In this document: piece after piece, positions 9,157-18,438 of the stretch
How positions within the stretch are numbered: the stretch's first letter is position 1
How the letters are laid out: each line of letters starts with the position of its first letter
Assembly: GCF_014194695.1 (NCBI RefSeq)
Contig: NZ_JACIAH010000012.1
Coordinates: 62,001 to 126,000 of the forward strand
Reading direction: 5' to 3'
Source of the DNA: Rhizobium sp. BK399
GTDB lineage: Bacteria > Pseudomonadota > Alphaproteobacteria > Rhizobiales > Rhizobiaceae
Length of the DNA stretch: 64,000 nt
The notes under the pieces: generated by a model
Seen by the model: the letters and a program-made list of their open reading frames with translations, nothing else
Databases searched by the model: none
Told to the model about the DNA's origin: nothing
Position numbers and translations under genes: made by a program

Positions 9157-9264
9157 GATGACCTCTTATGGTTCGATGCGTGGCAGTTTGCACTTGCATC
9201 GCATAGCCCTCAACGGCATTAATTCTCACGCATGCATAACTTTGTGTAATGCGTAGGGACGATC
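9157..9264. promoter_or_regulatory. Divergent promoter region with LysR-type inverted repeat
   Basis: The 108-base spacer between the oxygenase operon and the LysR gene. It contains an inverted repeat ACGCAT (9228-9233) ... ATGCGT (9249-9254), about 10 bases before the LysR start. The spacing and position fit a LysR-type autoregulatory and activating site. This is inferred from symmetry only. Confidence 0.45.
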
Positions 9265-10164
9265 ATGAGTTTTCGCAGACGCATACCGTCGCTGACGGGC
9301 CTGATGATGCTCGAAGCCGTCCTTCGGTATCGGAGCTTCACCGCGGCGGCCGCAGAACTGGGCGTTACTCAAGCCGCGGTCAGCCGACAGATCGCGGCGC
9401 TGGAGCAGGAACTCGGGGTTCCGATGTTCGTCCGCAAGCACCGCGCGATCGAGCCGACCCCTGCGTGCCTGATCTTGGGAGCAACACTTGCACAAAGTCT
9501 TTCCAACATCGCCGACACGGTCGATGTGGTCAGGTCGTCGCAGCAGGACGTCGTATCGATTGGCGCGACGGTTGCGTTCTCCTCCTTCTGGCTACTCCCC
9601 CGATTGGCAGACCTCCGACGACAGAACCCTGGCGTTCAAATCAGGGTCGTCTCCCAGGACGCCAGGATCGACCTTGATGCCGGCGGCATCGACATTGCCA
9701 TTCGCTATGGAATACCGCCGTTCACTGATGCGAAGGTTGTCGCCTCGCAGGCTGATGTCATTATCCCGGTGTGCTCCCCGGACTACCTCGCGCGCCGTGC
9801 CGCGCCCGGACTTTCTGATGCCGACGAATTTATCGAAACCGATGCCCAGGACCGGTCATGGCTTTCCTGGTCGCAATGGTCGGACGAAACGGGCCGGAAT
9901 TTGCGGGTAAAGCCAACGCTACGCTTCAATCACTACACCGAGTCGATCGCGGCCGCCCGCGCCGGGCAGGGCGTAGCACTCGGGTGGAGTCTCCTGATCC
10001 AAACCTTCCTCGACGATGGCACGCTGGTCGCGCTTGAGGCAGATGAACTACCGACGGCGGATCGATACAACGTCCTTTTGCCATTAAGGACGAGAAGAAC
10101 GTTTGCCGCTGAACACGCGGCAAAATGGCTGGGCGAGGCTCTAACCTGTGCGCAACCACACTGA
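9265..10164 (+). CDS. LysR-family transcriptional regulator (GcvA-like)
   Basis: A 299-residue regulator. The N-terminal winged helix reads LEAVLRYRSFTAAAAELGVTQ then AAVSRQIAALEQELGVPMF; the rest is a periplasmic-binding-protein-like effector domain with IDIAIRYG, a hallmark of the GcvA/AmpR subgroup. It is transcribed divergently from the Rieske oxygenase-reductase-DddP-like operon with a symmetric site between them, so it most likely controls that operon in response to the substrate or a degradation product. ATG 9265 fits the family N-terminus. Confidence 0.85.
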   Translation: MSFRRRIPSLTGLMMLEAVLRYRSFTAAAAELGVTQAAVSRQIAALEQELGVPMFVRKHRAIEPTPACLILGATLAQSLSNIADTVDVVRSSQQDVVSIGATVAFSSFWLLPRLADLRRQNPGVQIRVVSQDARIDLDAGGIDIAIRYGIPPFTDAKVVASQADVIIPVCSPDYLARRAAPGLSDADEFIETDAQDRSWLSWSQWSDETGRNLRVKPTLRFNHYTESIAAARAGQGVALGWSLLIQTFLDDGTLVALEADELPTADRYNVLLPLRTRRTFAAEHAAKWLGEALTCAQPH

Positions 10165-10442
10165 TCCAGCATCGTGGGGCGACGGTTTCGATCCCTCCGC
10201 ACGACGCATCCTCGTGCACCAGGCTGAAATCTTTCGTTTCTGTATCAATGCGTCCAGATGACATCGCGCCTATGCCTGTTCTCACTCCATCGAGCGGAAC
10301 TCCTTTGAGCGGAGGAAAAGCCGATTGCGTATTGATCTCAGCACGACGATAGTGGGTCTCGGTGGCATCGGAAGGGCGAGGTCTAAGCCTCCTGCAGCAC
10401 CGCCGGTTTTTTGAACAACACATAAACACTGGGAGAGTTCAG

Positions 10443-10835
10443 ATGCAGTTTGCGGACTTATTCTCCAAGCGTGTGCTCGTGGTTGAGGACGATTACTTGC
10501 AGGCAAGCGACGTAGCCCTGACGCTCGAAGAGCATGGCAGCGAGGTTGTCGGGCCATACCCTGATCTGGAAACCAGCCTGCGAAACCTAGAGGCTACGAC
10601 CGTCGATCTTGCCGTCCTGGATATCCGTCTCGGCAGCTGCGAGCTGGTTTACGAGGTCGCAGACAAGCTGGATCAAGCGCGGGTACCGTTCGTGTTTACT
10701 TCAGGTGGAAATCCAAACGACATTCCGGACCGTTTCAGCAGCGTTCGATGCTTCCTGAAGCCTTTCAGCCTTGGACAACTGGCTGCGGAGCTGGCGCTCT
10801 TGGTGGCCGAGAAAGAAGAGCGCAGCGACCGTTAA
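10443..10835 (+). CDS. Stand-alone response regulator receiver protein
   Basis: A 130-residue single CheY-like domain: acidic pocket VLVVEDDYLQ, phospho-acceptor Asp in LAVLDIRLG, switch Thr/Ser in VFTSGG and Lys in FLKPF. It has no output domain. GGGAGAG lies upstream of ATG 10443. It belongs to the large set of rhizobial receiver-only proteins that usually partner with HWE or HisKA_2 kinases; no kinase is adjacent here. Confidence 0.8.
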   Translation: MQFADLFSKRVLVVEDDYLQASDVALTLEEHGSEVVGPYPDLETSLRNLEATTVDLAVLDIRLGSCELVYEVADKLDQARVPFVFTSGGNPNDIPDRFSSVRCFLKPFSLGQLAAELALLVAEKEERSDR

Positions 10836-11226
10836 TATCGCGCACGGCCTGCCGGGAGCCGCTACCGACCCAGGTAAGTAGAAACACGAACAGCCAACGA
10901 GACCTCTGCCCGGCACAATGAAAATCGCCAGTGGCCAGACAATGATAGGACCTAGCGATGATGAGGATCGGAGCAAACGTCGTCTGCTTCCTGATGATCC
11001 TGACTGGCGCATGTTATTGCTTCGGACATCACGCACTCCTTGCTCGCCACTGTCCTGTCGTAGGGTCTTGAATGGGTTTGGGATGAGCGCTCTGCTTCTT
11101 TGGCATGAGGGTCCTGGTAATTCTATGGGCAGCGTGACACCTGCGAAGGAGAAGTAAGCGGGTGACCTAACCATCCTTCACCCCCAAGGTCGTTCTCGAT
11201 CAACGAGACACGGTCGGGTCGTCGGA
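10836..11226. other. Intergenic region with a possible 37-residue peptide gene
   Basis: About 390 bases without a recognised gene. On the plus strand ATG 10958 opens a 37-codon frame (MMRIGANVVCFLMILTGACY..., stop 11069-11071) that looks like a hydrophobic signal or membrane peptide with AGGA seven bases upstream. I give it low weight because nothing else supports it. Confidence 0.25.
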
Positions 11227-11418
11227 CTAGGGTAATTCGATCTCGCCCTCGACCACGTGGTGTAGATCGGTGTCATCCGCAGTCAACGTCATTCGAACCT
11301 TCAGGGTCTTGCCGCCGATTCTCCCATTGCGGACGGTCTCCTCGATCTTGCGCTGTGAGGTCACGCCGACCTCCTTCAAGAACTTCCGGATCGACATGTT
11401 GAAAGCGTCGTCGCTCAT
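11227..11418 (-). CDS. DUF6494 family protein
   Basis: A 63-residue small protein (AFNMSIRKFLKEVGVTSQRK ... LKVRMTL ... VVEGEIEL) that matches the conserved DUF6494 family of alphaproteobacteria, including the NMSIRKFLKEVGVTSQ core and the acidic EGEIEL end. The family has no known function. The length is the family norm. It stands alone. Confidence 0.75.
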   Translation of the reverse strand: MSDDAFNMSIRKFLKEVGVTSQRKIEETVRNGRIGGKTLKVRMTLTADDTDLHHVVEGEIELP

Positions 11419-11722
11419 GACGGAAACTCCTCTTGATCGGCCGGAATTGTAAGAGAATGCAAATCGTCAGGGAAGCGCGACAGACGGTGGCGACAAATCG
11501 TCGAAGCCAACCGGGGCTGGCCGTTGCAGCTGCGAAGTCCGACGGATCGTCGGTCGCGCGACGCTTTTTTTGAGAGGATGCGTTGCCCTCATTGCTGTTG
11601 ATGATCAGCATTTGCCCGGCAACACCGCCCGTCGTTCGGGGCCTTTCGCCCATTGTTGGCTCTGCGAGGTTTAAGCGTCAGGCAGTTCGAACTGCCGTCA
11701 GGAATGCATTCGAGTGCTTGTT
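11419..11722. other. Intergenic region upstream of DUF6494 gene
   Basis: About 300 bases with no recognised gene or motif. Open frames here lack family similarity. Confidence 0.3.
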
Positions 11723-12538
11723 TCAAACGGCCTCGGCCGTTTTCAAAAGAAGTACAAGTCCGCAGACGATGAGCGCTCCGCCCATGATCCGTGAGACCCA
11801 CTTTCCACCCGGAGCGAGTTTCTCGACGGCGATGTAGGCGGTGATGGCTGCAATCCACCAGATGTTCATGATTCCGCCGACGAACAGAAGCGCCATCAGT
11901 GCCCAGCAACACCCTAGACAATATCTGCCGTGGAGAAGACCCATGCGGAATGCGGCCGCTCTCCCGGTCCGCCGATGCTTGGTCAGAGAAGCGACCGGAC
12001 TCCGGCAGTGGTCAAGACAGACTGATTTCAAAGGTGAGAGTTGGAACAGCCCCGCGCCAATAAGCACCACCGCTCCCATGAAGGCCGTTGCCAGGCTCAT
12101 GTACATCACGGAAATCATGCCTCCCGCGCCCAGGATTGCCTGGATTATCGTCGCCGCAAAGCTGAACAAGGCCCAGATCGCGAGGTATCCAGCCAGGAAT
12201 TCCAGGGGTGGCCCCGCACCTCGTTCCCGTTGCAGCGCTCCGTAGAGAAGTACGGTTGGCGCGGCGCTTGGCACCATCATGGCGACCATCATAAGCCACC
12301 ACATGATGAAGACGGTTACCGCGTATCGAAGCGACCACATATGAGGGCCAATCATATCCGGAATGCCCGCAAGAAGCGCTCCCGCTGGGCCGGTTTCGGC
12401 CGACATGTCTGTCGGGGACATGCCCGTTCCCGCGCCCTGGAGGATGTACCAGGCAGATATGAACACGGAAAGGGCAAGCGCCGCGACCACGATCATCCGG
12501 TCGCGGGCGAGGAGGCGTTCGACGGTCGATCGTTGCAT
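11723..12538 (-). CDS. DUF2182 integral membrane protein
   Basis: A 271-residue polytopic membrane protein. After an N-terminal segment it has about seven hydrophobic helices, with the DUF2182 landmarks WWLMMVAMMVPSAAP, YLAIWALFS, a CLDHCRSP cysteine pair and HGRYCLGCCWALM. The family is annotated as predicted metal-binding. It starts eight bases after the DUF1326 gene, and such pairs recur in proteobacteria, so the two probably act together; the Cys/His content suggests metal or thiol chemistry at the membrane. No activity is established here. Confidence 0.75.
   Translation of the reverse strand: MQRSTVERLLARDRMIVVAALALSVFISAWYILQGAGTGMSPTDMSAETGPAGALLAGIPDMIGPHMWSLRYAVTVFIMWWLMMVAMMVPSAAPTVLLYGALQRERGAGPPLEFLAGYLAIWALFSFAATIIQAILGAGGMISVMYMSLATAFMGAVVLIGAGLFQLSPLKSVCLDHCRSPVASLTKHRRTGRAAAFRMGLLHGRYCLGCCWALMALLFVGGIMNIWWIAAITAYIAVEKLAPGGKWVSRIMGGALIVCGLVLLLKTAEAV
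11725..11742. terminator. Palindrome at the end of the DUF2182 gene
   Basis: AAACGGCC-TC-GGCCGTTT is a perfect eight-base-pair hairpin overlapping the last codons and stop of the DUF2182 gene, flanked by T/A runs on both sides. It may act as a bidirectional terminator; the U tract is short. Confidence 0.4.
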
Positions 12539-12546
12539 GGCGGTTC

Positions 12547-13188
12547 TCAGGCGGCGTGTTCGATGACACCCTTGCCGTTCATGTATACCCGGCAGATATG
12601 AACATGCGTGTCCTTGTTGTTCTCGAGTGAAATCGCACCGGAGGTGCGAGTCGTGCCGCTAGCCATTTCGGCGACCCGATATTCGAATCCGTGCGGAAGA
12701 TTGATCCGCGCGCGATGCTCGGCCCCTGTCACGGGATTGCGGATCGGCTGAACCTCCATCTCGAAGAAATCGGGCACACGGACGTGACCCGTGCGCTTGT
12801 CGACATCCACCTCAAGATCGATCGGCTTGGACAACACGTCGAGTTTGGTCGGAGACATCTTGCTGAACACCCAGAACATGGTCGCCATGTCTTCGGTATC
12901 GCCGCCCGAGACAATCGTCGCGACCGCATCGCGTTGCGCCGGGGTCGCGTTCGAATCCACCACGAGCTGTATCGTTCCGTTGCCGAGATGGATCGGACCC
13001 GGCCATTTGGCGGTCATCGCCATCTTCACACCATCAAGGCGGACATCGCCGTGAAAGCCGGATTTTATGACAAATCCTACTGCTGCCTCGCAATTGCCGT
13101 TCGTCGGCAACGAGTTGAACTGACAGGGGCATCCGAAGCTGCAATTGCAATTCGCGATCTCGAGGGCATCGATCTCCCAAGGTGTCAT
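12547..13188 (-). CDS. DUF1326 cysteine-rich protein
   Basis: A 213-residue soluble protein. The N-terminus carries CNCSFGCPCQF, a C-x-C-x3-C-x-C cluster that is the DUF1326 hallmark and a plausible metal or disulfide site. The rest is beta-rich. ATG 13188 has GGAGG immediately upstream; a GTG four codons earlier overlaps that site and is not used. It is the first gene of a two-gene operon with the DUF2182 membrane protein. Function is unknown in the family. Confidence 0.75.
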   Translation of the reverse strand: MTPWEIDALEIANCNCSFGCPCQFNSLPTNGNCEAAVGFVIKSGFHGDVRLDGVKMAMTAKWPGPIHLGNGTIQLVVDSNATPAQRDAVATIVSGGDTEDMATMFWVFSKMSPTKLDVLSKPIDLEVDVDKRTGHVRVPDFFEMEVQPIRNPVTGAEHRARINLPHGFEYRVAEMASGTTRTSGAISLENNKDTHVHICRVYMNGKGVIEHAA

Positions 13189-13509
13189 GATTGCCTCCAC
13201 AAACGGTCATTATGGCCGCTAATACAGATAGCACTAATATAGCGGTGGAGGTAGTGGAACAGCCATAACGCGGGGGCGTCACCTTCGCAAAAGCGCTTCG
13301 GGCGAGGTCACGCGACGCCATCCCTGTGTCACGCAGCGGCGTGCATCTGAAGCAAAAGATTCCTGTTGGCCCAAACAAGCAAGCCGCGAGCCGATTGTTT
13401 CGGTTTTATTGAATATGTTTATTTCCGCATAGTGGGAATGATTTCCATTTCTGGGTTGCTTCCTCAGGCCGATCGGCTACGCTTGCAGTCAAGAAATGGA
13501 GGATTTCCC
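13189..13509. promoter_or_regulatory. Upstream region of gcl operon with weak IclR-like repeat
   Basis: About 320 bases between divergent DUF1326 and gcl genes. A weak inverted repeat TTCC-GCATAGTG-GGAA (about 13426-13441) resembles an IclR-type operator, which would fit known control of glyoxylate genes, but symmetry is short. GGAGG at 13498-13502 is the gcl ribosome binding site. Confidence 0.3.
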
Positions 13510-15294
13510 ATGGCGAAAATGCGAGCTGTCGATGCAGCGGTTCTGGTTCTGGAGAAGGAGGGCATCGACTGTGCCTTCGGTGTTCCGGGCGCGGCAATCA
13601 ACCCCTTCTACTCCGCCCTGAAGGCCCGCGGCTCGATCCGCCATATCCTGGCTCGCCATGTCGAGGCCGCAAGCCATATGGCAGAGGGCTACACCCGGGC
13701 CCGCGCTGGCAACATCGGCGTTTGCGTCGGGACATCAGGACCGGCCGGGACCGACATGATTACCGGTCTCTACTCGGCATCGGCGGATTCAATTCCAATT
13801 CTCTGCATCACCGGCCAGGCGCCGCGCGCCCGGCTCGACAAGGAGGATTTTCAGGCGGTCGATATCGCAAAGATCGCGGCGCCCGTCACCAAGTGGGCGG
13901 TGACAGTCATGGAGCCGGCGCTTGTCCCCTTCGTCTTCCAGAAGGCGTTCCACGTCATGCGGTCCGGACGCCCGGGTCCGGTTCTCATCGACCTGCCAGT
14001 CGATGTCCAGCTCGCCGAAATCGAGTTCGATATCGAAACCTACGCATCGCTCGAGCCCTACAAGCCAACTGCGACGCGTGCCCAGGCCGAAAAAGCCCTT
14101 GCGATGTTGAATGCATCCGAGCGACCCTTGATTGTCGCCGGCGGCGGCATCATCAACGCCGACGCCTCGGATCTCCTTGTCGAGTTCGCCGAGATAATCG
14201 GTGTTCCTGTCATCCCGACGTTGATGGGCTGGGGTACGATACCGGATGATCATCCCCTGATGGCCGGCATGTGCGGCCTGCAGACGTCGCATCGCTACGG
14301 CAACGCCACGCTTGTTGCTTCCGATTTTGTCTTCGGCATTGGCAACCGCTGGGCAAACCGGCATACCGGCAACGTTGCGACCTATACCGAAGGGCGGACG
14401 TTCGTCCATGTCGATATCGAGCCCACGCAGATCGGCCGCGTCTTTGCTCCGGACTTCGGCATCGTGTCCGATGCGGGCGCCGCTCTGAAGCTCCTCCTCG
14501 ATGTGGCGACGGAGTGGAAGGTTGCCGGCAAGTTGCGTGACTGGTCTTCCTGGGCAGAAGAATGCCGGGAACGCAAGCGCACGATGCTGCGAAAGACCCA
14601 TTTCGATCAGACGCCACTGAAGCCGCAACGCGTTTACGAGGAAATGAACAAGGCGTTCGATCGCGACACCTGCTATGTCTCGACCATCGGTCTGAGCCAG
14701 ATCGCCGGCGCTCAGTTCCTGCATGTCTACAAGCCGCGCAACTGGATCAATTGCGGCCAGGCAGGCCCGCTTGGCTGGACGTTGCCGGCAGCGCTCGGCG
14801 TCCGGGCTGCCGATCCCGATCGACCCATCGTCGCACTTTCCGGCGACTACGATTTCCAGTTCCTCATAGAAGAGCTTGCGGTCGGAGCGCAACATAAGCT
14901 GCCCTACCTGCACGTGGTCGTGAACAACTCCTATCTCGGCCTGATCCGCCAGGCCCAGCGGGGGTTCAACATGGATTTTGAGGTGAGCCTTGCCTTCGAA
15001 AACATCAACGCTTTAGACGATGCCGAACCAGGCTACGGCGTCGACCACGTAGCGGTCGCCGAGGGTCTGGGCTGCAAGGCGATCCGTGTTCGCAGTCCGA
15101 ACGAGTTCCAGGAAGCGTTCACCGCGGCAAAGGCACTGATGAAGGAGCATCGGGTCCCTGTTGTCATCGAGTTCATCCTCGAGCGCGTGACCAACATCGC
15201 CATGGGCACCGACATCAATGCGGTCGTCGAATTCGAGGAACTCGCCGAGCGGGGCGAGGATGCGCCGACTGCCACGCTTGCCCTCCTGGATTGA
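13510..15294 (+). CDS. gcl: Glyoxylate carboligase (tartronate-semialdehyde synthase)
   Basis: A 594-residue ThDP enzyme, the family's normal length. It condenses two glyoxylates to tartronate semialdehyde and CO2. The diagnostic replacement of the usual ThDP-activating Glu by Val is visible at Val51 ([13 protein letters not shown]), as in characterised Gcl. The ThDP-Mg motif is [20 protein letters not shown] followed by NNSYLG. ATG 13510 is set by GGAGGATTTCCC upstream; an in-frame extension of 48 codons lacks family sequence. It heads the gcl-hyi-glxR-glycerate kinase operon that converts glyoxylate (from purines, glycolate or similar) to 2- or 3-phosphoglycerate. Confidence 0.95.
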   Translation: MAKMRAVDAAVLVLEKEGIDCAFGVPGAAINPFYSALKARGSIRHILARHVEAASHMAEGYTRARAGNIGVCVGTSGPAGTDMITGLYSASADSIPILCITGQAPRARLDKEDFQAVDIAKIAAPVTKWAVTVMEPALVPFVFQKAFHVMRSGRPGPVLIDLPVDVQLAEIEFDIETYASLEPYKPTATRAQAEKALAMLNASERPLIVAGGGIINADASDLLVEFAEIIGVPVIPTLMGWGTIPDDHPLMAGMCGLQTSHRYGNATLVASDFVFGIGNRWANRHTGNVATYTEGRTFVHVDIEPTQIGRVFAPDFGIVSDAGAALKLLLDVATEWKVAGKLRDWSSWAEECRERKRTMLRKTHFDQTPLKPQRVYEEMNKAFDRDTCYVSTIGLSQIAGAQFLHVYKPRNWINCGQAGPLGWTLPAALGVRAADPDRPIVALSGDYDFQFLIEELAVGAQHKLPYLHVVVNNSYLGLIRQAQRGFNMDFEVSLAFENINALDDAEPGYGVDHVAVAEGLGCKAIRVRSPNEFQEAFTAAKALMKEHRVPVVIEFILERVTNIAMGTDINAVVEFEELAERGEDAPTATLALLD

Positions 15295-15365
15295 AACAGG
15301 CGATCAACCAAAACCAGATGCAGTGAGACCGCCGCATCAAATTGCCTCCAACAGAGAGACGACCC

Positions 15366-16181
15366 ATGCCGAGATTTGCGGCCAATCTAACCATGCTCTT
15401 CAACGAGGTGCCGTTCCTCGAACGCTTTTCGCATGCCGCCAAAGCAGGATTTGAGGGCGTCGAGTTTCTCTTTCCTTATGACTTCGACAAGGAGACGCTT
15501 CGCAGTGCTCTTACCCGTCATGGCTTGACCCAGGTGCTGCACAACCTGCCAGCTGGCAACTGGGCGGCTGGGGAGCGCGGCATTGCGATCCTGCCTGATC
15601 GCATGGACGAGTTTCGTCGCGGCGTCGCCTCTGCGATCGACTATGCGACTGCGCTCGGATGCAGGCAGGTGAACTGCCTGTCTGGCATCATTCCAGCTGG
15701 CGTACCTGACGACGTGCTTCGGGCGACCTTTGTCAAAAACCTTACCTTCGCTGCCCGCGAATTGGACAAAAGCGGAATCCGGCTTCTGATTGAACCGATC
15801 AATCGCTTCGATATTCCGGGCTTCTACCTCAATACGCCCGATCAGGCGGCATCGATCATCGCTGAAGTCGACAGTGAAAATCTCTTCATTCAATACGACC
15901 TCTATCACCAGCAACGCACGCAGGGTGAACTGATCGCCACCTTCAGGAAACACCAGGGACGGATAGCCCACGTCCAGCTGGCCGATAATCCAGGCCGTAA
16001 TGAACCGGGCACGGGCGAGATCGCCTACCCCTTCCTCTTCGATGCGCTGGACAGCCTCGGCTACGACGGCTGGATCGGCTGCGAATACAAACCGCGCACA
16101 ACTACCGAGGCAGGCCTGGCATGGCTCGCCACTGCAAGCAAAGCGACCGAAAGCGCAAGCATTCTTAAGATCAGGAGCTAG
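15366..16181 (+). CDS. hyi: Hydroxypyruvate isomerase
   Basis: A 271-residue TIM-barrel xylose-isomerase-like enzyme. It interconverts hydroxypyruvate and tartronate semialdehyde. Landmarks are FAANLTMLFNEVPFLERF at the N-terminus, the metal-binding Glu in LLIEPIN, the IQYDLYHQQR strand, HVQLADNPGR and the C-terminal GCEYKP. It lies between gcl and glxR, four bases before the latter, which is the standard glyoxylate-pathway order. Confidence 0.93.
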   Translation: MPRFAANLTMLFNEVPFLERFSHAAKAGFEGVEFLFPYDFDKETLRSALTRHGLTQVLHNLPAGNWAAGERGIAILPDRMDEFRRGVASAIDYATALGCRQVNCLSGIIPAGVPDDVLRATFVKNLTFAARELDKSGIRLLIEPINRFDIPGFYLNTPDQAASIIAEVDSENLFIQYDLYHQQRTQGELIATFRKHQGRIAHVQLADNPGRNEPGTGEIAYPFLFDALDSLGYDGWIGCEYKPRTTTEAGLAWLATASKATESASILKIRS

Positions 16182-16184
16182 AAA

Positions 16185-17069
16185 ATGGCAACAATCGGAT
16201 TTATTGGCCTGGGCATCATGGGCACCCCCATGGCACGTCACCTGCAGGACGCCGGGCACACGATCGTCACCTCAAGGTTTTCCATCCCGCCGCGACAGGA
16301 ACTCGTCGATAACGGCCTGCAGTTCGTCGAAACACCGCGGGCGCTTGCTGAAGCCGTCGACACGATCATCCTGATGCTGCCTGATACGCCCGAGGTCAAG
16401 GATGTGCTCTTCGGAGAAAACGGCGTTGCCTTCGGTCTGTCGGCCGGCAAGCTTGTCATCGACATGAGTTCGATCTCGCCGATCGAAACGAAAGACTTCG
16501 CGACGAAGATACGCAAGACAGGTGCCGAATACATCGACGCCCCCGTCTCAGGTGGCGAGGTCGGCGCGAAAAACGCCACGCTCTCCATCATGGCGGGTGG
16601 TTCGGAGGCAAGCTTCGAGCGGGCGCTACCGTTATTTGAGCTGATGGGAAAGAACATCACCCTTGTCGGCGATTGCGGCGATGGCCAGGTCACAAAGGTC
16701 GCCAATCAGATCATCGTCGCATTGACGATCGAGGCCGTTTCTGAAGCGCTCGTCTTTGCGTCGAAGGCGGGAGCGGACCCTGGACGTGTCCGGTCAGCCC
16801 TCATGGGAGGCTTTGCGTCGTCGCGCATCCTTGAAGTGCATGGAGAGAGGATGATCAAGCGAACCTTCGACCCGGGCTTTCGCATCTCGCTCCATCAGAA
16901 GGACCTCAATCTTGCGCTGCAAGGCGCCAAGGCACTCGGCATCTCGCTTCCGAATACCGCCGCGACACAGGAACTCTTCAACCAGTGCGTCGCAAATGGT
17001 GACAGCGGGCTCGATCATTCCGGGCTCGTCAGGGCGCTCGAGCGCATGGCGAACCACGCTGTCGCGTGA
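16185..17069 (+). CDS. glxR: Tartronate semialdehyde reductase (2-hydroxy-3-oxopropionate reductase)
   Basis: A 294-residue beta-hydroxyacid dehydrogenase. The NAD(P) site is FIGLGIMGTPMARHL, the substrate motif DAPVSGGEVGAKNATLSIM and the catalytic Lys is in KVANQIIV. It reduces tartronate semialdehyde to D-glycerate. It starts four bases after hyi. Length and motifs are standard. Confidence 0.93.
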   Translation: MATIGFIGLGIMGTPMARHLQDAGHTIVTSRFSIPPRQELVDNGLQFVETPRALAEAVDTIILMLPDTPEVKDVLFGENGVAFGLSAGKLVIDMSSISPIETKDFATKIRKTGAEYIDAPVSGGEVGAKNATLSIMAGGSEASFERALPLFELMGKNITLVGDCGDGQVTKVANQIIVALTIEAVSEALVFASKAGADPGRVRSALMGGFASSRILEVHGERMIKRTFDPGFRISLHQKDLNLALQGAKALGISLPNTAATQELFNQCVANGDSGLDHSGLVRALERMANHAVA

Positions 17070-17125
17070 CCGTGACCTGGCCGGGGAACGAGGTTCCCGG
17101 CCGTTCTGACCAGTGGAGAATCCCG

Positions 17126-18394
17126 ATGCCGGCCATTGCCGACCCCCGCGCCTTTCTGGAGGGACTGTTCGATGCCGCGGTCGCGGCCGCCGATCCGGAC
17201 CGGATGCTCGAACGCTGCCTGCCGGAAACGCCGAAAGGGCGGACCGTGGTGATCGGAGCCGGCAAAGGAGCCGCGCAGATGGCGCGCGCCTTCGAGAAGC
17301 TGTGGGACGGGCCGCTTTCTGGTGTCGTGGTCACGCGTTACGGCTTTGCCGTTCCATGTGATCGCATCGAGGTCCTCGAAGCGGCTCATCCGGTACCGGA
17401 TGAGGGCGGGCTTGCCGCCTCGGCCCGACTGATGTCGACTGTCCGTGGGCTGACGGAGGACGACCTGGTCGTCGCGCTGATTTGCGGTGGCGGTTCTTCT
17501 CTCCTTCCAGCACCTGCCGGGGATCTGACGCTTTCCGACGAAGTGGCGGTCAACAAGGCATTGCTTGCCTCAGGTGCCCCGATCGGCGCCATGAATGCCA
17601 TCCGCAAGCAGATCTCACGCATCAAGGGGGGCCGCCTTGCTGCACTTGCCTATCCGGCACGTGTTGTTTCATTGGTTGTGTCCGATATTCCAGGCGACAA
17701 CCTCGCTCTTGTCGCGTCTGGACCGACCATCGCTGACACAACATCCCGCCTCGACGCACTCCGTCTCATCGATCAATATCGCCTCGATTTGCCTGAGGCC
17801 GTTCTCCGCCATATCCGCAACGGCAAGGACGATGCGCCGCTGCCCAACGATCCCCGCTATGCCCGGAATGATACAAGGCTCGTTGCATCCGCTGCCACCT
17901 CGCTCGAAGCCGCCGCTGAGGCAGCGCGCAGATCTGGGGTCGAGGCTGTCATCCTCTCTGACGCGATTGAAGGGGAAGCTTCGGTCGTTGGCGCGGTGCA
18001 TGCAGCGATTGCCGCCGAAGTCGCGCGCCGGAACCGCCCGTTTCGAAAGCCGATCGTCATTCTTTCCGGTGGCGAGACCACCGTGTCGATCAGAGGTAAC
18101 GGAAAAGGTGGGCGCAACAGCGAGTTTCTGCTGTCCCTGGCTCGTCGCATAGATGGTCTGGAAACCATCTCGGCACTTGCCGCCGATACCGATGGTATCG
18201 ACGGTTCCGAAGACAATGCGGGAGCTTTTGCCGACGGTACAACGGTGAGGCGACTCCTCGAAAAACAAAGGGATCCAGCCCAGCTCCTCGCCAACAATGA
18301 CAGCTGGTCTGCCTTCCACGCACTCGGGGATCTTTTCCTACCAGGACCGACCGGCACCAATGTCAACGACTTTCGCGCCATCCTTGTCCAGTAG
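17126..18394 (+). CDS. Glycerate kinase, MOFRL type (GckA/TtuD)
   Basis: A 422-residue enzyme with an N-terminal glycerate-kinase domain (VVIGAGKGAAQMA, LICGGGSSLLPAP, VVSDIPGDNLALVASGPT) and a C-terminal MOFRL domain (GGETTVSIRGNGKGGRNSEF, ADTDGIDGSEDNAGAF, GPTGTNVNDFRAI). It phosphorylates D-glycerate and completes the glyoxylate route. ATG 17126 has GGAG eight bases upstream; a longer reading overlaps glxR and lacks family sequence. Class II kinases of this type usually make 2-phosphoglycerate. Confidence 0.9.
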   Translation: MPAIADPRAFLEGLFDAAVAAADPDRMLERCLPETPKGRTVVIGAGKGAAQMARAFEKLWDGPLSGVVVTRYGFAVPCDRIEVLEAAHPVPDEGGLAASARLMSTVRGLTEDDLVVALICGGGSSLLPAPAGDLTLSDEVAVNKALLASGAPIGAMNAIRKQISRIKGGRLAALAYPARVVSLVVSDIPGDNLALVASGPTIADTTSRLDALRLIDQYRLDLPEAVLRHIRNGKDDAPLPNDPRYARNDTRLVASAATSLEAAAEAARRSGVEAVILSDAIEGEASVVGAVHAAIAAEVARRNRPFRKPIVILSGGETTVSIRGNGKGGRNSEFLLSLARRIDGLETISALAADTDGIDGSEDNAGAFADGTTVRRLLEKQRDPAQLLANNDSWSAFHALGDLFLPGPTGTNVNDFRAILVQ

Positions 18395-18438
18395 TCCGGA
18401 TCCATGAAACAGGACGCCACTCTGCGAGAGGAACAGGT

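Noticed and set aside
10701-11174. 157-codon minus-strand frame downstream of the receiver gene
   Set aside because: Starts in sequence overlapping the receiver gene and has no recognisable domain.
13426-13441. IclR-like operator before gcl
   Set aside because: Only four-base perfect arms; kept as a weak note in the region entry rather than a separate site.
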